This document shows positions 12,101 through 24,581 of a stretch of DNA of 64,000 nucleotides, piece by piece. The stretch lies in contig NC_081414.1 in assembly GCF_030272615.1 (NCBI RefSeq), positions 908,801,009 through 908,865,008 on the forward strand, given 5' to 3'. The notes under the pieces were generated by a model. That model did not search any database. It saw only the letters and a list, made by a program, of their open reading frames with translations, and was not told the DNA's origin. Source of the stretch: Cryptomeria japonica (lineage: Eukaryota; Streptophyta; Pinopsida; Cupressales; Cupressaceae). The stretch's first letter is position 1. Every line of letters begins with the position of its first letter. Position numbers and translations under genes: made by a program.

Positions 12101-14053
12101 ATGGCGCCCAAGATCCAAGACCCTGTAGTTGTCCAAAATGTGGAGAAGCCCTCGCTGAAATATTCCCTAACTCCTAAAGTTGCCTCAAAACCGGATGATA
12201 AAACTACATTTTCACTCATCCTGGATCGAGTCTTGTTGGTAGAAGATGTCAGATTCTTTACCAAATGCCATGTTGAGGAACTCGGTCATGTCGAGATTAG
12301 TGACACATATGATGAACTGTGCACTGATGGCAAACTAGATAGCAAATTCGAGCATATCAGAATCAAGGGATTAACTGAAGCCCTAGTCTATCCCCGTGTG
12401 TTCAAACCCCAATGGGTTAAGTTTGTATTGAGCAGAGTACATGATGATTTCATGTGGCTACAAGAGCAACTATTCAAGATCATGAAGGAAGTCATTCACC
12501 TAATCACCGGATATCCCATCTACGATCATGCTCGTGCATAGAAAATGATATCACAAAAGAAGCTAATCAGTCTAACCGGAGTAGAATCCGATTACCGAGG
12601 ACTAAAATTGAATAATGTCACTGATGCTGAACTAAAATTTGCAATCAGAGTTATTGGTTACTATTTCTTCCAATCTGCAACGGAAAATAGTATACCATGT
12701 GTTGTAGTGGACCTGGCCTACAAAATAGTAAAGAAGGGAATGAAAGTAGACTTATGTGAAGTGCTACTAAAGAACTTATTTGAGAACCTAAACACAATAA
12801 GGAAGCCAACGAAGAACAACTCGGCAAACACACTAAAGTTCGGTTCACTACTTGTATGTATGTTTTTCTATTTTGAGAAGTTCTTTCCCTCAGTCGGTAA
12901 AGTAGTATGGGAGCTACACCGACCTATCACCCATCAGATCAATGACTACATCAAGAAGTTAGGAGATAACTTTAATGATATCATGGATGATTACTTTAGC
13001 AAATCCCAAGAGAAAATGCACAATAGGTACAGGATCCCACCACAGCTGGTCGAAAAATACAAGGACAATATATGTTTTGAAGTCGACACTGATTACTGCT
13101 ATGTAAATTTTGTTGAACCGAGGATTCAATCGTTGCAACCAATGGGTTATGAAATTGATTATGATATCACATAGCAACAAATTGATGCCTATCTATCATT
13201 GCCAAGGCATGCAACTGAACTAAGGTATGGAACCTATGAAGAGGTGAAGGAGAAAGTAAAAATGAGCATTGTAGTTCCTAAGGCTACAAGAAAAGCTACA
13301 AAGATGATAAAGGCTTTATCTGAGAAATTCAGAGAAGAATCCTCCTCTACACCTGTCAAAGGCAATCTTGCCATTACTGAGGAAGAATCAGAAGCACAGG
13401 AGGCTGCAGTAACATTGAGCATAGAGTTGCCAAAGGGAAAAGTTCTAAAAAGAAAGAAACAGGACATCACAAAGGCCCTACCGACTCCACCAACAAAGCG
13501 ACCCAACACCAGAGCATCAGCTGCATCACCGAGCAAGAAACAAAAGACTGTTGTCGTTCCTAAGGTAACTAAGACTTACAAGAAATCTACTCAGAGACTC
13601 ATTTTGGCAAAAGAGTCAAGTGATACAGAGTCTGATGATGCAAACAAATTCTAGGTTGTGAAAAGCAAAAAGGTAAACATTCATAGTGTTGAAAACTTTT
13701 GTGCCAATCTCAAAGAATATGGTGGATTTGTAGGATTCAAATATGTTAAGTATGAGTCCAGGAATAATGATGAGAAATGACAGATTGAAGAAGCTATCAT
13801 ATGTACACTTTTGAAGTTTCGATTGGCACCATTAGAACTAGCAAATTCACTTCCGAGTGAACTCTACTCACATATTGACAACAGATGGAAATATGCAATG
13901 GATTCAGAGAGACAAATAAGAGAAAGAAGTCTAGTCCATCTATTTCTTGACATGTTCGTAGCTGAAATCAAGGAGCATTTGTCCACATACAATTCAAAAT
14001 TTCTTGTGAAACTATATATTGATGTGGAAAATAAGACTAAAGCCAAGTGGGAG
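12101..14053 (+). pseudogene. Element A ORF2, first part (unknown family)
   Basis: The frame opens with ATG in a good plant context (ACCATGGCG) and stays in one frame family to 14053, broken by stops at 12541, 13174, 13654 and near 13780. Each stop could come from CAG or CGA by one C-to-T change. Visible parts: a globular N-terminal region (KFVLSRVHDDFMWLQ, EVIHLITGYPI), a second globular region (12545-13174), then a lysine-rich, disordered-looking stretch (13199-13654) and a further helical part to KTKAKWEV. I do not recognise the family. The ITGYPI segment is loosely like plant mobile domains, but this is weak. The Tat insertion cuts the frame; it resumes at 30251 and again at 37204. Confidence 0.6.
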
Positions 14054-14054
14054 G

Positions 14055-14818
14055 TGTAGACACCCAAAATTGTCCAGTCTAATTAAATAAATATTTATTT
14101 ATTTAATTATCTAAGCTTAATTCTTCTATTAATTAAATAAATCTTTATTTATTTAATTAATTCATTTATACTCTTCTAGCCTTATTTCTCATTTAAATAA
14201 ATACATTTATTTATTTAAATTATCCTTTTCCTTAATTAAATAAATATCTTATTTATTTAATTATCCCACTTCTTCTATTAATTAAATAAATCTTTATTTA
14301 TTTAATTAATTCATTAACTTTTTCTACCTATGACACATGTCATTCATCTCTTAATTCATACACTACCTACCCCTTTCATTATTTTATTATTTCTTTTACC
14401 TACCCTCTAATCATAGCCGACTCCTTTTACACCTCTCAATCTTATCCCTCCATTTCTTATTGTGTCTTCTATATAAGGAGATGCTTCCTTCATTATCAAA
14501 CCCTAGTGAATCATCTTAAGGATTTGACTACACTACGATCCTACTTGCAACCACATTCCGTTCTTTGTTGAGCTCTTGTGCATATAAAATCTGAGAGCAA
14601 ATATATCAAGCAAGATCAATGGAGATAGGAAGAATGGAGATCCAAGCCCTATTGGACATGTGATGGTATAATCTTTGTGATTTCGTTTGATTTGCATTGT
14701 CTTAGGTAATCTTCATATGTTATGGTGGATCTTTGTTATTGCTAGGCTAGGGTTTTGTGGTTGAATTCATTTAGCCTTTCAATATCGTTATTATTGTTAT
14801 CCATTTTCACCATATACA
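14055..14818 (+). repeat. Tat element 5' LTR
   Basis: 764 bp. The first 270 bases hold a chain of inverted repeats built from AATAAATA and TATTTATT (about 14080-14310). A TATA box lies at 14470. It ends ACA just before the primer site, and its twin is at 29483-30247. Confidence 0.92.
14470..14477 (+). promoter_or_regulatory. TATA box in Tat 5' LTR
   Basis: TATATAAG, the only strong TATA match in this LTR. It is conserved in the 3' copy at 29899 and sits about 340 bp before the LTR end, a normal place for the U3/R boundary. Confidence 0.7.
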
Positions 14819-14821
14819 TTT

Positions 14822-14840
14822 TGGCACGCCCGGTGGGACT
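14822..14840 (+). other. Primer binding site of Tat element
   Basis: TGGCACGCCCGGTGGGAC begins three bases after the LTR CA end. It starts with the TGG that pairs with a tRNA CCA end. It is not the initiator-Met type; I cannot name the tRNA from memory. Confidence 0.65.
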
Positions 14841-14959
14841 CTTTTCCCTTTTGTATTTAACATCCTTGTTGCAGATTTTGTGTTTTGAAGTTGCAGATCT
14901 GACATTTTCGGCAGCATTTTGATATTCCCGCATCTGCGCACTTTCGGATCGCGTTTCTG

Positions 14960-15190
14960 ATTTTCTGGCACGTCTGCGACATCTGGAATCCCATCTATGT
15001 TATTAGCAGTATTTTATTTTGCAGGTTCCGAAAAAGCGCATTTGTCTTATTAAGTCATGTCTGCGGTGTTTTTAGCCGCGTCTATGTCCAAAAGTCGTGT
15101 ATGAGTTCTATAGCCACGTTTGTGTCTCACAGAACCGCATCTGCATCGCGAAGTCGCATCTGTGTCAAGGGTAAACGCGTCTGTGTTCAC
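14960..15190 (+). repeat. CGCGTCTGTG minisatellite, leader block 1
   Basis: About ten degenerate copies of a CGCGTCTRTGT core spaced 15-25 bases apart (for example CCGCGTCTATGTC, TCGCATCTGTGTC, ACGCGTCTGTGTT). The core is partly self-complementary (ACAGACGCGTCTGT). Confidence 0.7.
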
Positions 15191-16399
15191 CAATTTCAAA
15201 TTTTGGGTTTATTGATTCAGTTTTGGATTTTGCATTTAGGGTTTCAGATCTGGTTTATTTTGCGCTAACATTTTCAGACCTAGCTAACGAAATTGGTGCA
15301 GCTTGTCTTGAAAGCAAAATCGTTTGGATGAAGGCCCCTATTTCACATAGTCTTTTGGATCTAAAATTTACCTAACTTGTGTGCTTGCAGGAAGGGGTGA
15401 TTATTTGAAACAATCCAAACTACTAACAACTCTTTGTTGCAGGTCCTTGGCAAGGGTTTTTGGATTTTTATTGTGTGCCTTGTTTTCATAGACTAGCAAA
15501 CACTTCAGTTGGTGCACTAAAATTGAATCATTGTCTTTTGTGTCTTGAGCAATAGGCTCTTTTTGTTTAATCTTTAGAGGGCCTGTCTTCCCATGTGGTC
15601 ATTAGGATTACTAGTGAGAAGAGAACGACCCAAGTGGTAGTGAGGAAAACCCACCTCTTCCGAACCACTATAAACAACTATATTCATGGTGAAAACTATG
15701 GATAACGTGTGCTGATTAGTTCATACCGACACTATGTCTCCCCATAAACCCGTTTGATCAAATTTATTTGATCAGTTGTAGGGCGTAACCCCTACTGGCT
15801 GGGAGCCTTCTGTATTTACAGAGCTGAAAGTGCCGCATGTATGGCCACATGAGCAGATGCCCTTACTAGCACCTTTTTGTTTTAGAAGCCCAAATCCTTC
15901 TAGTTGTTGGGGTAGGAGGTCGGACCTCTGGTAGCGGCCCACACACATACGGTTCTTAGTAGAGATACAAAGTTCGCCATGGGTAGTTTCCATGGGGACT
16001 GATGCTTGGCTGACCCGAGAAGTGAGTGCCGAGGGTGGAGCCAGTGAGGTCAAGCATCTAAGTATCCGCTCTGAATAGCATAGCCTCGGGGGTAAAACCT
16101 CATGTGGGATCAACAACTATTATCTTGGCCAGCCATAAGAATTGTGCTTGACTTATTTTAAAAATTCAAAACATTCAAGACCAAACAGCAAAACATTGTG
16201 TCTTTTGTGTCTTCAAGTGTATGCAAAACATTTTTTTTACATCAAACAACACACTTTTCTTGGAGTCATTTTGAGTCTAGACACTTGCAAACATTGGGTC
16301 TTCATAAACACTGTGTCCTCTTGTCACGAAAAACAGTCAAATAGTTAGATTTGGTCACAAAAAAAAAACTTCACAGATTGGAAAAAATTGCACAAATTT

Positions 16400-16600
16400 T
16401 GCAGAAACGTGTCTGTGTCTGACATAATAGTGTTTGTGTTGTATAACCATGTCTATGAAGGGCAGAAACGCGTCTGTGTTCCCAGAATCAACATTACACT
16501 TTGCAAAAAAAATCTCAGAGACACGTCTGTGTTGAACAGAGCCACGTCTATGTTAGGAAACCGCGTCTGTGAAGTATACAGGCGTGTCTATGTTCAGAAT
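16400..16600 (+). repeat. CGCGTCTGTG minisatellite, leader block 2
   Basis: Seven or eight copies of the same core (ACGCGTCTGTGTT, CACGTCTGTGTT, CCGCGTCTGTG, GCGTGTCTATGTT) lie in the same orientation as block 1. Confidence 0.7.
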
Positions 16601-17091
16601 TGAAAAAAAAAAACTTTTATAGTCCGACAAACAAACATAGTCAGTTTCAGAATTCTAGAGCTTCCTAGGTCATTTCTCCAGGGTTTCATTTAGCATTCAA
16701 CCTGTCTTTAGGTCTCACAAAGTCCATCATTGCTTTACACCTTACATTACATTCACATTTGTCTAAACTTGAGTCAAAAGGTCACTTGCTTGTCCTCATC
16801 ATACTTTGTCAACACACTACATACAACAACACTTTGCTAAGTGGTCCCTCATCAAGGTTTCTTACCTTTGGGTCTCATTTGGTCTTACTTAGAGTCAAGG
16901 TCAACTTACCTCATCAAGAGAAACCTTCCTCTCTTTGGAAGTCACACCTACTCTACTACATACATACTTGGTCTTACACTTTGGACATTGCAAGTACACC
17001 TCAGATTCATTTACATTCCATCCAACTCTTGGTCTTCCATACTTTTTCCATTTTTCATCTAGTCTCACACATCTTGGTCAATACCTAGTTC

Positions 17092-19411
17092 ATGGTTGAA
17101 ACCCGTCTTCAAAAACCTAGGAGAGAAGCTAAAGAGGCTCAAGAGTCCGCAAACATGAGCTCTTATGAGTATGATAATGATATCTTTTTCAATTCGGACC
17201 ATACTACATTACCTGACATGGATGCCTATAGAAACATTCCAAATGTTGAGAACATGGACAGTACAAACAATAATGATACACACAATGACAATATGGACAA
17301 CTTTTCAGTACATTCAGCAGATGTGGAAGAATCCATTATGAATCCCCATTTCAATCGATTGGTTGAGGAAATAATGAGGAGGGATAGACAATACTTTTTA
17401 CAAATGATGGCACAAAGTGGAGCCAAGATACCTCATGATTTTGACATGTCTCAAATAATGGAAAATCAGCCTTTACAACAAACTCACTCCAACATGGATC
17501 AAAGAAGGTCTAATAATGGAGGCAATAGAGGACCACATATGGTACCTGAATCACCATCATCTTTGTTTCAAAAACCAGAGGTCCCACATACACATGGTCA
17601 AGCATATGATACTCACCTTCGCAGACCATTATGGAAATCTTATGCAGAAAGATATGCTCAATCACATACCAATGCTAAGGATCAACCACCAAAGCAATTT
17701 GATATTCAAAGGCATGTTCAAAATTTGGACACAAGGAAACCCCATGTCAAATTTGGGGGCAACACATTAGAACATGACATGCCTGTAGAGTATGGTATAC
17801 ATGGACAAAATAGATATGCTGTTCCTCGACATGAATCTATACCAAGTGGTCCATATATGCAGCATCATTATAGACCTCCTCCATATGAACATGTGTATGA
17901 TCAATATCATCCATATATGCAACATGCTCCTCCTCCAATTGGTGCCTCAAGCATGGGGTATGGTCCAAGAAGTTGATCTCCACCTAAGAGCAATTTGGAG
18001 CAACAAATCAGGGATTTACAAAAGAAAATGGAGGACATAAATACACCAAAGCCAACATACATAATGAGAGACATATGTCCCTATCCATTTGACAAAAGCA
18101 TTCCAATGCCTCCATTTCCTACACACTTTGTGACACCTAAGTTTGATAAGTATAGAGGAAAAGGGGATCCTAAGGCACACATAACATAGTTTTTCATAGC
18201 TTGCATTGAGGTAGCAGCAGAAGAGACATATTTGATGAGATTATTCCCACAAAGCCTAGGTGATCAAGCCATGGAATGGTTCTCCCAACTTCCACCTGGT
18301 ATTAAGTCATGGGGTGACTTAGCAGAGGCATTTATTCAGCATTTCTCCTACAACATAGAGATAGACACATCAGTCACTACTTTGTGCAACACCAAGCAAA
18401 AGGATGGAGAGTCTTTTGCATCATTTTTACAAAGATGGAGAAATCTAGCCAGCAGATGCTCTTGTGAAATCCCACAGAAACAAATGGTAGAAATGTTCAC
18501 ACAAAATGTTAACAAAGACATTGGCTATGATCTAAGGAAATCTTGTTTGTCCACCTTCAAGGACGTCATTGAAAAATGCTTAGTGACAGAAAAGGTCCTA
18601 ATTGAACAAGGAGTCATTAAGATATTCAAGGAAAACAAAGATGACTTTAAGGGAAAAGACAAACCGAGATTTTGGAACAAAAACAAGAACATAGTCAATG
18701 ATGGTGTTGTTGACGCCAACATAGTGCGACCCAAATTCATCTTTTCAGGATCAAGTTCTACAAACAATCAAGTGAGTACTCAAACAACCTCCAGATCATG
18801 AAGGAAGTACACTCCATTGGGAGAACCACTTGAGTCAGTTTTTAAGAAGCTAGTGACAAACAAGGTAATCACAGTTCCAGATTTTCCTCCATATGAACTA
18901 AAGGTTAAACCAAATTGGTGGAATGATGATGAGTATTGTGAATTTCATAAGAGCAAGGGTCATAAGACAAGAAATTGTCATTGCCTGAAGAACATCATAC
19001 AAGATCTCATTGATAGAGGTGATATTGAGATTGAGGGACACTTGTCTAATCAAGAACATGAGATGTTTAAGGAACCATTCCCAAAACATGACAAGGGAAA
19101 AGCTAAAGCCACAGATGACCAAACCAACTATACCAGAGCAACCTATAACTATGATTCAACTATCAATCACATCTCGATGGACAACTATGTCTCTACCATT
19201 ATCATCAAGGACAAAACGTCTGAGAATTCTACCCGGAGACCCAAGATTGTCCTACAAGGTGTTGGATCTTCTTTTGAACCTACCTCTGAATGTAATGTCA
19301 CAACCTGCCGAGGTAAAATCACTTTGCAAGGTGCTCCAGCTAAGAAAACTGCCTCCTCATCAACCAAACCTGAGTATGACCTTGTAGAACAGTTAGGGAA
19401 GACACCCCCGC
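17092..19411 (+). pseudogene. Tat element gag
   Basis: ATG at 17092 (MVETRLQKPRREAK). A disordered, methionine/histidine-rich N-terminal half runs to about 17990. The retrotransposon gag capsid core follows at about 18100-18480 (GDQAMEWFSQLPPGIKSW, TLCNTKQKDGESF, FLQRWRNLA), then a CxxH-H-C zinc finger near 18935-18980 (CEFHKSKGHKTRNC) typical of Tat gag. Stops at 17976, 18189 and 18801 are all explainable by C to T in CGA or CAG. A one-base frameshift in the C-run near 19400 moves the frame to pol. It would form the virus-like particle in the cytoplasm. Confidence 0.85.
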
Positions 19412-20048
19412 TCATAAAGCCATTCTTGACAAAATCTTGAGTGATACTGCCGTTCCTACTGATCTGAACGTGGACCAGTTTCAAGCCATGGTGGGATACC
19501 TTTCCATTCCACATTCACTTACATTCACAGAAGCCGATGACGCCTCCATAAGTCAGCCACATAATGCACCGCTACACGTTGAAGCCTTCATACACAAACA
19601 TCGAATAAAACGAGTCCTGATAGATGGAGGAGCAGGTCTAAACATTTGTACATTGAGCACAATTAAACAATTGGGATATTATGATAAAGCTGTGAATTCT
19701 ACAAATCAAATCACCATCAAGGCATATGATGATGAAGAGCGTTCGTCCAAGGGCATAATCACCTTACCTCTCAGAGTTGGGCTAGTTACAAAGGATGTGG
19801 TTAGTCAAGTCTTGGATCTAGATCTCACTTATAACATATTGCTGGGATGTCCTTGGATTCATGAAATGAGGGCAGTCCCATCCACATATCACCAATGCAT
19901 TAAGTTTCCTCATAATGGAGTGGAAGTGATAGTTAATGGCGATCCTAATCCGTTCATATACTGCAATAACCTAAGATCAAGAATTGAGACCATCATTCCC
20001 AGTATTCGTGAAGTTGTTTCTTCCTCGGCATACATTGATCCTGAGTAA
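19412..20048 (+). pseudogene. Tat element aspartic protease
   Basis: The frame after the C-run shift reads KAILDKILSDTAVPTDL, then a retropepsin-like domain: VLIDGGAGLNIC with the catalytic aspartate near 19623, and ILLGCPWIHEM near 19840, the conserved second half of Tat proteases. The active-site D-G-G is intact. A TAA at 20046 ends this open stretch; the same frame continues downstream, so it is probably a mutated CAA. It cleaves the gag-pol precursor. Confidence 0.8.
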
Positions 20049-20714
20049 TTAAAACCTTCGACATCAAAAGAAGGTGAGCTTAAAGGCAAGTTTCAAGACA
20101 AGGGCATGGGGGAATACACTTTAAATTAGACTATGTACCTATGACAAGTCATGAGTTCCCCAAAAGAATATGGAAGACCACATCCTAACAAGCAAGTATC
20201 CATCATGATACTCAAATGGGACCCTACTACCTTTCAAAGATGGGGTGAACTGGAAGAGGAAAATCTATACAAAATGCTTTTGAAAGACATTGAAGATGAC
20301 ACACAAGATCACATCAGTCTACCATGTGAGAAATATGGCAAAGGCTTCAAAATTCTACAAAAATTCGGGTATGATGGAAAAAGCCCTCTTGGGTTACGAA
20401 AGGAAGGCATCATTGAACCTTTACAACCTGAGTTGACATTTAAAAAGGAATGCTCGAAAGGACTTGGTTTTCTGACCTCCAAGGTCCACACTCAAAGGAC
20501 AGAAGAAGCCTTACAAATTAAAGCTACCAAAATTCAACAAGAGGATCGCTATTCCACATATTCCAACGAATGGGAATGGGGTTCAGACAAGTCTTCCAGT
20601 GACTATGAGCTCACCGAGATATTTAGAGAGCCAGAGGAACCCATAGAAGAAGAGGAATTTTATAACAAGTTCAGAGTTGGTTAAGAAACAACCCATGAGG
20701 ATTCCACACAGTCC
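20049..20714 (+). pseudogene. G-patch-like linker between protease and RT
   Basis: Same frame as protease and RT, with stops near 20130, 20140 and 20684. It contains YGKGFKILQKFGYDGKSPLG and then LRKEGIIEPL near 20334-20430. This has the glycine and aromatic spacing of a G-patch (G-x2-h-L-x-K-h-G-a-x-G-x2-LG). The end is acidic (EPEEPIEEEEFYNKF). G-patch domains bind RNA or helicases and occur after the protease in betaretroviruses. The call rests on motif spacing alone. Confidence 0.5.
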
Positions 20715-22331
20715 TTGTCTCAAGGTTCTAGGTTGAAATCACATAGGATGAGAACACCTGTCCCAGAATGCACTACTAGTGATGACAATTTGGATTCGCT
20801 CGCGATCGAGACTGATGAGGGGAGTGCCATTGATGACCTCGATAATTACCTTGACATACCCGAATATAACTGCATCTTCACTCTTAGCCCCACTAACTTC
20901 GAAGACATTAAAGGCCTTCCCCTTGTTCACCACCAACTCATTGACTGGGATCATGAAGGACCTGCACAGTTTGACACATTCCAAAATGATGAAGCTTTTA
21001 TTAACTATCTGGGCATACGAGATGATCTTCCTCCTCGGGACCATAAGGCGGGATACACTATAGAACTCAACAGCATGGCATATTTTGGTGAGGGTGTCGG
21101 ACCTTCCAGTCGCAAAAATGTGAAAATAAGAACAAATAAAGGGTTTTATGGCGAAAACCACACTGTGGCGCTGTCTGACCCCAAAAAAGTAAAAAGAAAG
21201 GACGTATCTGAGGGCGAAAACCTCTTTGAGGCACCCGAAGATGGAAGGCTCGACATTCTCTTAGCATCATATGAGGAAAAGTCATCCATGTTGGTAGAGG
21301 AGACTATTAAAACAAACATTGGTACAGAAGAGGTTCCACACAACATATTCCTGGCTCAATCGTTGATAGAGTCAGAAAGGTCAAAATTCATAAGTTTCTT
21401 CAAAGAACGACAAATCAACTTTGCTTGGTCATATGCTGATATGCTTAGATTGGATCCGGATTTGGGAATGCATCATTTGACGGTCAAATTGGGGGCAAAG
21501 CTAGTGAAACAAAAATTAAGAAAAATGCATCCACAAGTGGCATTACTTGTCAAAGCAGAACTTGAGAAATTATTGGATGTCGGATTCATATGCCCAATTG
21601 ATTATCCCGAATGGATCTCTAGCTTGGTTCCTGTCAATAAACCAGATCGCAGCATTAGAATATGTACAGATTTCAGAGACATCAACAAAGCTTGTCCAAA
21701 GGATGACTTCCCATTACCAAATATTGACTTGATTGTTGATCTCACAGCAGGTCATGAAATGTTATCATTGATGGATGGATTCTCTGGTTATAATCAAATA
21801 AGGATCACGCCCGAGGATCAACACAAAACATCATTCACTTGTCCTTGGGGAACTTTCTACTGGAATGTCATGCCCTTCGGGCTAAAGAATGCAGGTGCTA
21901 CATATCAAAGAGCCATGAGTACTATTTTTCATGATCTCATGCACGTAACTGTGGAAGATTATGTTGATGACCTCTTGGGCAAATCAATAGACAGAAATAC
22001 ACATTTGGACATACTTTCAGTCATCTTTGATCGGTTGGAAAAATACAAAGTAAGATTAAACCCCAAGAAATGTGTCTTTGGAGTAACCTCCGAGAAGCTT
22101 CTAGGATTCATTGTATCCAAAAGAGGAATTGAAGCTGATCCAGCAAAAGTCAAGGCCATCTTGGAGATGCAACCACCAAGAAATATCAGTCAACTTTGAT
22201 CCTTACAAGGCAGACTCCAGTCCATACACAGATTCATAGCACAACTTGCAGATAAGTGTAATCCTTTTCAGCACCTGCTACATAAAAACATCAAATTCAA
22301 ATGGGATGATAACTATCAATAGGCTTTCCAG
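20715..22331 (+). pseudogene. Tat element reverse transcriptase
   Basis: An open stretch of 494 codons. The acidic connection region (20715-21450) is followed by the RT fingers and palm: KAELEKLLDVGFI, ICTDFRDINKACPKDDFPLP, LMDGFSGYNQI, FGLKNAGATYQRAM, and the catalytic YVDD at 21960-21971, then KCVFGV and LLGFIVS. A TGA at 22199 (CGA type) and a TAG near 22322 (CAG type) interrupt the thumb. All RT catalytic residues are present. It copies the element RNA inside the particle. Confidence 0.9.
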
Positions 22332-22808
22332 ATGCTCAAAGATTATCTTCTAAATCTGCCAGTTCTGATGCCACCAATTCTAGATCAACCTCTGTTACTA
22401 TACATATCAGCTACTTCAACAGCACTGGGGGCACTCTTAGCACAACAAATTGCTGAGGGCAAAGAAAAAGCAGTATACTATATCAGTCGCACATTAGTAG
22501 GATATGAGCTAAACTACACACCAATTGAGCGTGCATGTCTCACCATGGTCTTTGCTTCGCAGAAATTACGACATTACATGCTCACTCATAAGACTAAGTT
22601 AGTTGCAAGGATCGATCCATTGAAATATCTTCTCAATAAAGCAACACTTACTGGGCGACTGGCCAAATGGGTAATGATCCTGAGTGAATTCGACATCAAG
22701 TATGTGGACAGAAAAGAAATAAAAGGACAAGCCATCGCAGATCAATTAGCAGATGCTCCCATGATAGATGATGTTCCTCTAAGTTAAGAATTTCTAGATG
22801 AATCTATT
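22332..22808 (+). pseudogene. Tat element first RNase H (degenerate type)
   Basis: Same frame as RT. It reads PLLLYISATSTALGALLAQ, then KAVYYISRTLVGYELNYTPIER and LRHYMLTHKTKL. This is the RT-linked RNase H that in Tat elements has lost its first catalytic aspartate (YIS where active enzymes have DAS). A TAA at 22787 breaks the frame. Confidence 0.85.
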
Positions 22809-23324
22809 TTGACAATGTCACATGCAAAGCCATGGCAACTGTACTTCGACAGCTCATACACACAACATGGGGCAGGAGCTGGCATCCTCTTTATAACTCC
22901 TCAAGGGGATTCTATACCAAAATCATACCGCTTATCATTTCCTTGTACTAACAATATAGCGGAATATGAGGCATTAACAACAAGATTACGAATTGCAATT
23001 CAGTGGAAGATCCAGAAACTTTGTGTTTTTGGGGACTCTCAACTTGTCATCCGTCAAGCAACTGATGATTACCAAACAAAAGATGAAAAATTAATGCCTT
23101 ATAAACAAATGGTGGATGACCTGAAACAACACTTCACAAAGGTAGACTTTGAGCAGATACCGAGAGAGCAGAATCGCGCCGCAGATGCCATGGCTACAAT
23201 TGCTTCATTGATTGATCTACCTCCAAACGAGGCCTGTTATGAGTTCTTGGTGGATAACCTTTTGGTTCCTTCATATGAGATCATGCCTACTGAGATGATA
23301 TGTGTTGTCGGTCCCAAGTCCTAG
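22809..23324 (+). pseudogene. Tat element second, archaeal-type RNase H
   Basis: 172 codons: WQLYFDSSYTQHGAGAGIL, NNIAEYEAL, GDSQLVIRQ and NRAADAMATIA give the D-E-D-D catalytic set of archaeal-like RNase HI. This is the hallmark that separates Tat from other plant Ty3 lineages. It presumably replaces the failed first RNase H. A TAG at 23322 ends the open stretch. Confidence 0.85.
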
Positions 23325-24581
23325 TCATATGGTTCCATTTTCACATACCTTCGTGACAATACCCTACCTCTTGATCTATCAACTAGCCAACGTCGCACTT
23401 TCATTCGCCAATCCTCTTGATATCTCATTTTAGCTGATATCCTATACCGGCAAGGTCTAGATGGCACTCTTCTTAGATGTTTAGAAAGTGACGAAGCTCA
23501 GATTGCATTACGTGAAGTACATGAAGGGATATGTGGTCCGCATGCTAGTGGTCCTACCTTGGCCAAGAAACTCATCAGGACTGGATATTACTGGCCCAAT
23601 ATGGAAAAAGACTCATATCAGTTTGTCAAGAAATGTAAGCAATGTCAAATTCATGGAGACCTCATACATGCACCAGCACAAGAACTTCAACCCATTGCGT
23701 CTCCTTGGCCCTTTTGTCAATGGGGACTCGATCTCATAGGCAAGATTCACCCTCCTTCTTCCAATGGTCATAAATTCATTATCACTGCCACAGAGTATTT
23801 TACAAAATGGATCGAAGCCGTGCCTCTCACACAAGTCACAAGAAAATAGATTGCTACATTCATCCTTAACTATATCATTTGTCGATACGGTATTCCTATT
23901 TCCATTATCACTGATAACGGGTGTCCCTTCAAAAATCAGGATGTTCATGAACTCTGTGACCGCTTCCATATTTCCCATCATTTCTCCATGCCATATTACC
24001 CCCAAGGTAATGGTCAAGATGAGGCGTCTAATCAAACAATCCTTAAAATCCTCAAAAAGACAGTCGACGATGCTGGCCATAATTGGCATATCCAACTTAA
24101 TCCTGCACTTTGGGCCTATCGCACAAGTGTCCGCACACCTACAGGAGCTACACCCTATTCACTTGTCTATGGCGCCGAAGCCATCTTTCCTATTGAGGTT
24201 GAGCTACCCTCTTGACGGGTCTCTTTGCAGAATATCATTAGTGATGAAGACTATAGGGTCTCTCGCTTACATGAGCTAGAACTACTGGATGAACGAAGAC
24301 AAACTGCTTTTAATCATCTCAAGGCTTATCAACAATGAATGAGTTGTAGCTACAATCACAAGGTCAAGCCATACACATTTGAGATAGGTGATTTGGTTCT
24401 CAGAGAAAACCCCAAAAATCAGCAAGACAGAGAGAAGAAGGGCAAGTTCGAACCAAATTGGCTTGGTCCTTACATCATTATAGCAGCATATGGATTTGGT
24501 GCATATCAGCTCTCAACTATAGAAGGTGAACCTTTGGAGGATCCTATCAATAGCATGCATCTTTGCAGGTTCTACACATAG
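23325..24581 (+). pseudogene. Tat element integrase
   Basis: An HHCC zinc region at about 23515-23650 (CKQCQIH) is followed by the catalytic core: DLIGKIHPPS, ISIITDNG, and the glutamate in YYPQGNGQDEASN near 23990-24030. The DDE residues are kept. The C-terminal part (GDLVLRENPKNQQ, GKFEPNWLGPYII) ends LCRFYT at 24581. Stops near 23419, 23849, 24215 and 24338 fit CGA or CAG decay. No chromodomain is present, as expected for Tat. It inserts the DNA copy into the nuclear genome. Confidence 0.88.

Larger units (their letters stand above)
14841..17091 (+). other. Long 5' leader of Tat element
   Basis: 2.25 kb before gag with no convincing coding frame. It holds two blocks of a GCGCGTCTGTG-like minisatellite (14960-15190 and 16400-16600). 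Long leaders are usual in Tat/Ogre elements and may carry packaging or translation signals. Confidence 0.6.

Noticed and set aside
15772-16116. Minus-strand ORF in the Tat leader as a second antisense gene
   Set aside because: 114 codons without domain, promoter or splice support; probably chance.
19395-19440. Programmed frameshift between Tat gag and pol
   Set aside because: The frame change lies in a C-run with no slippery heptamer or clear downstream structure. A one-base indel in a homopolymer is simpler.
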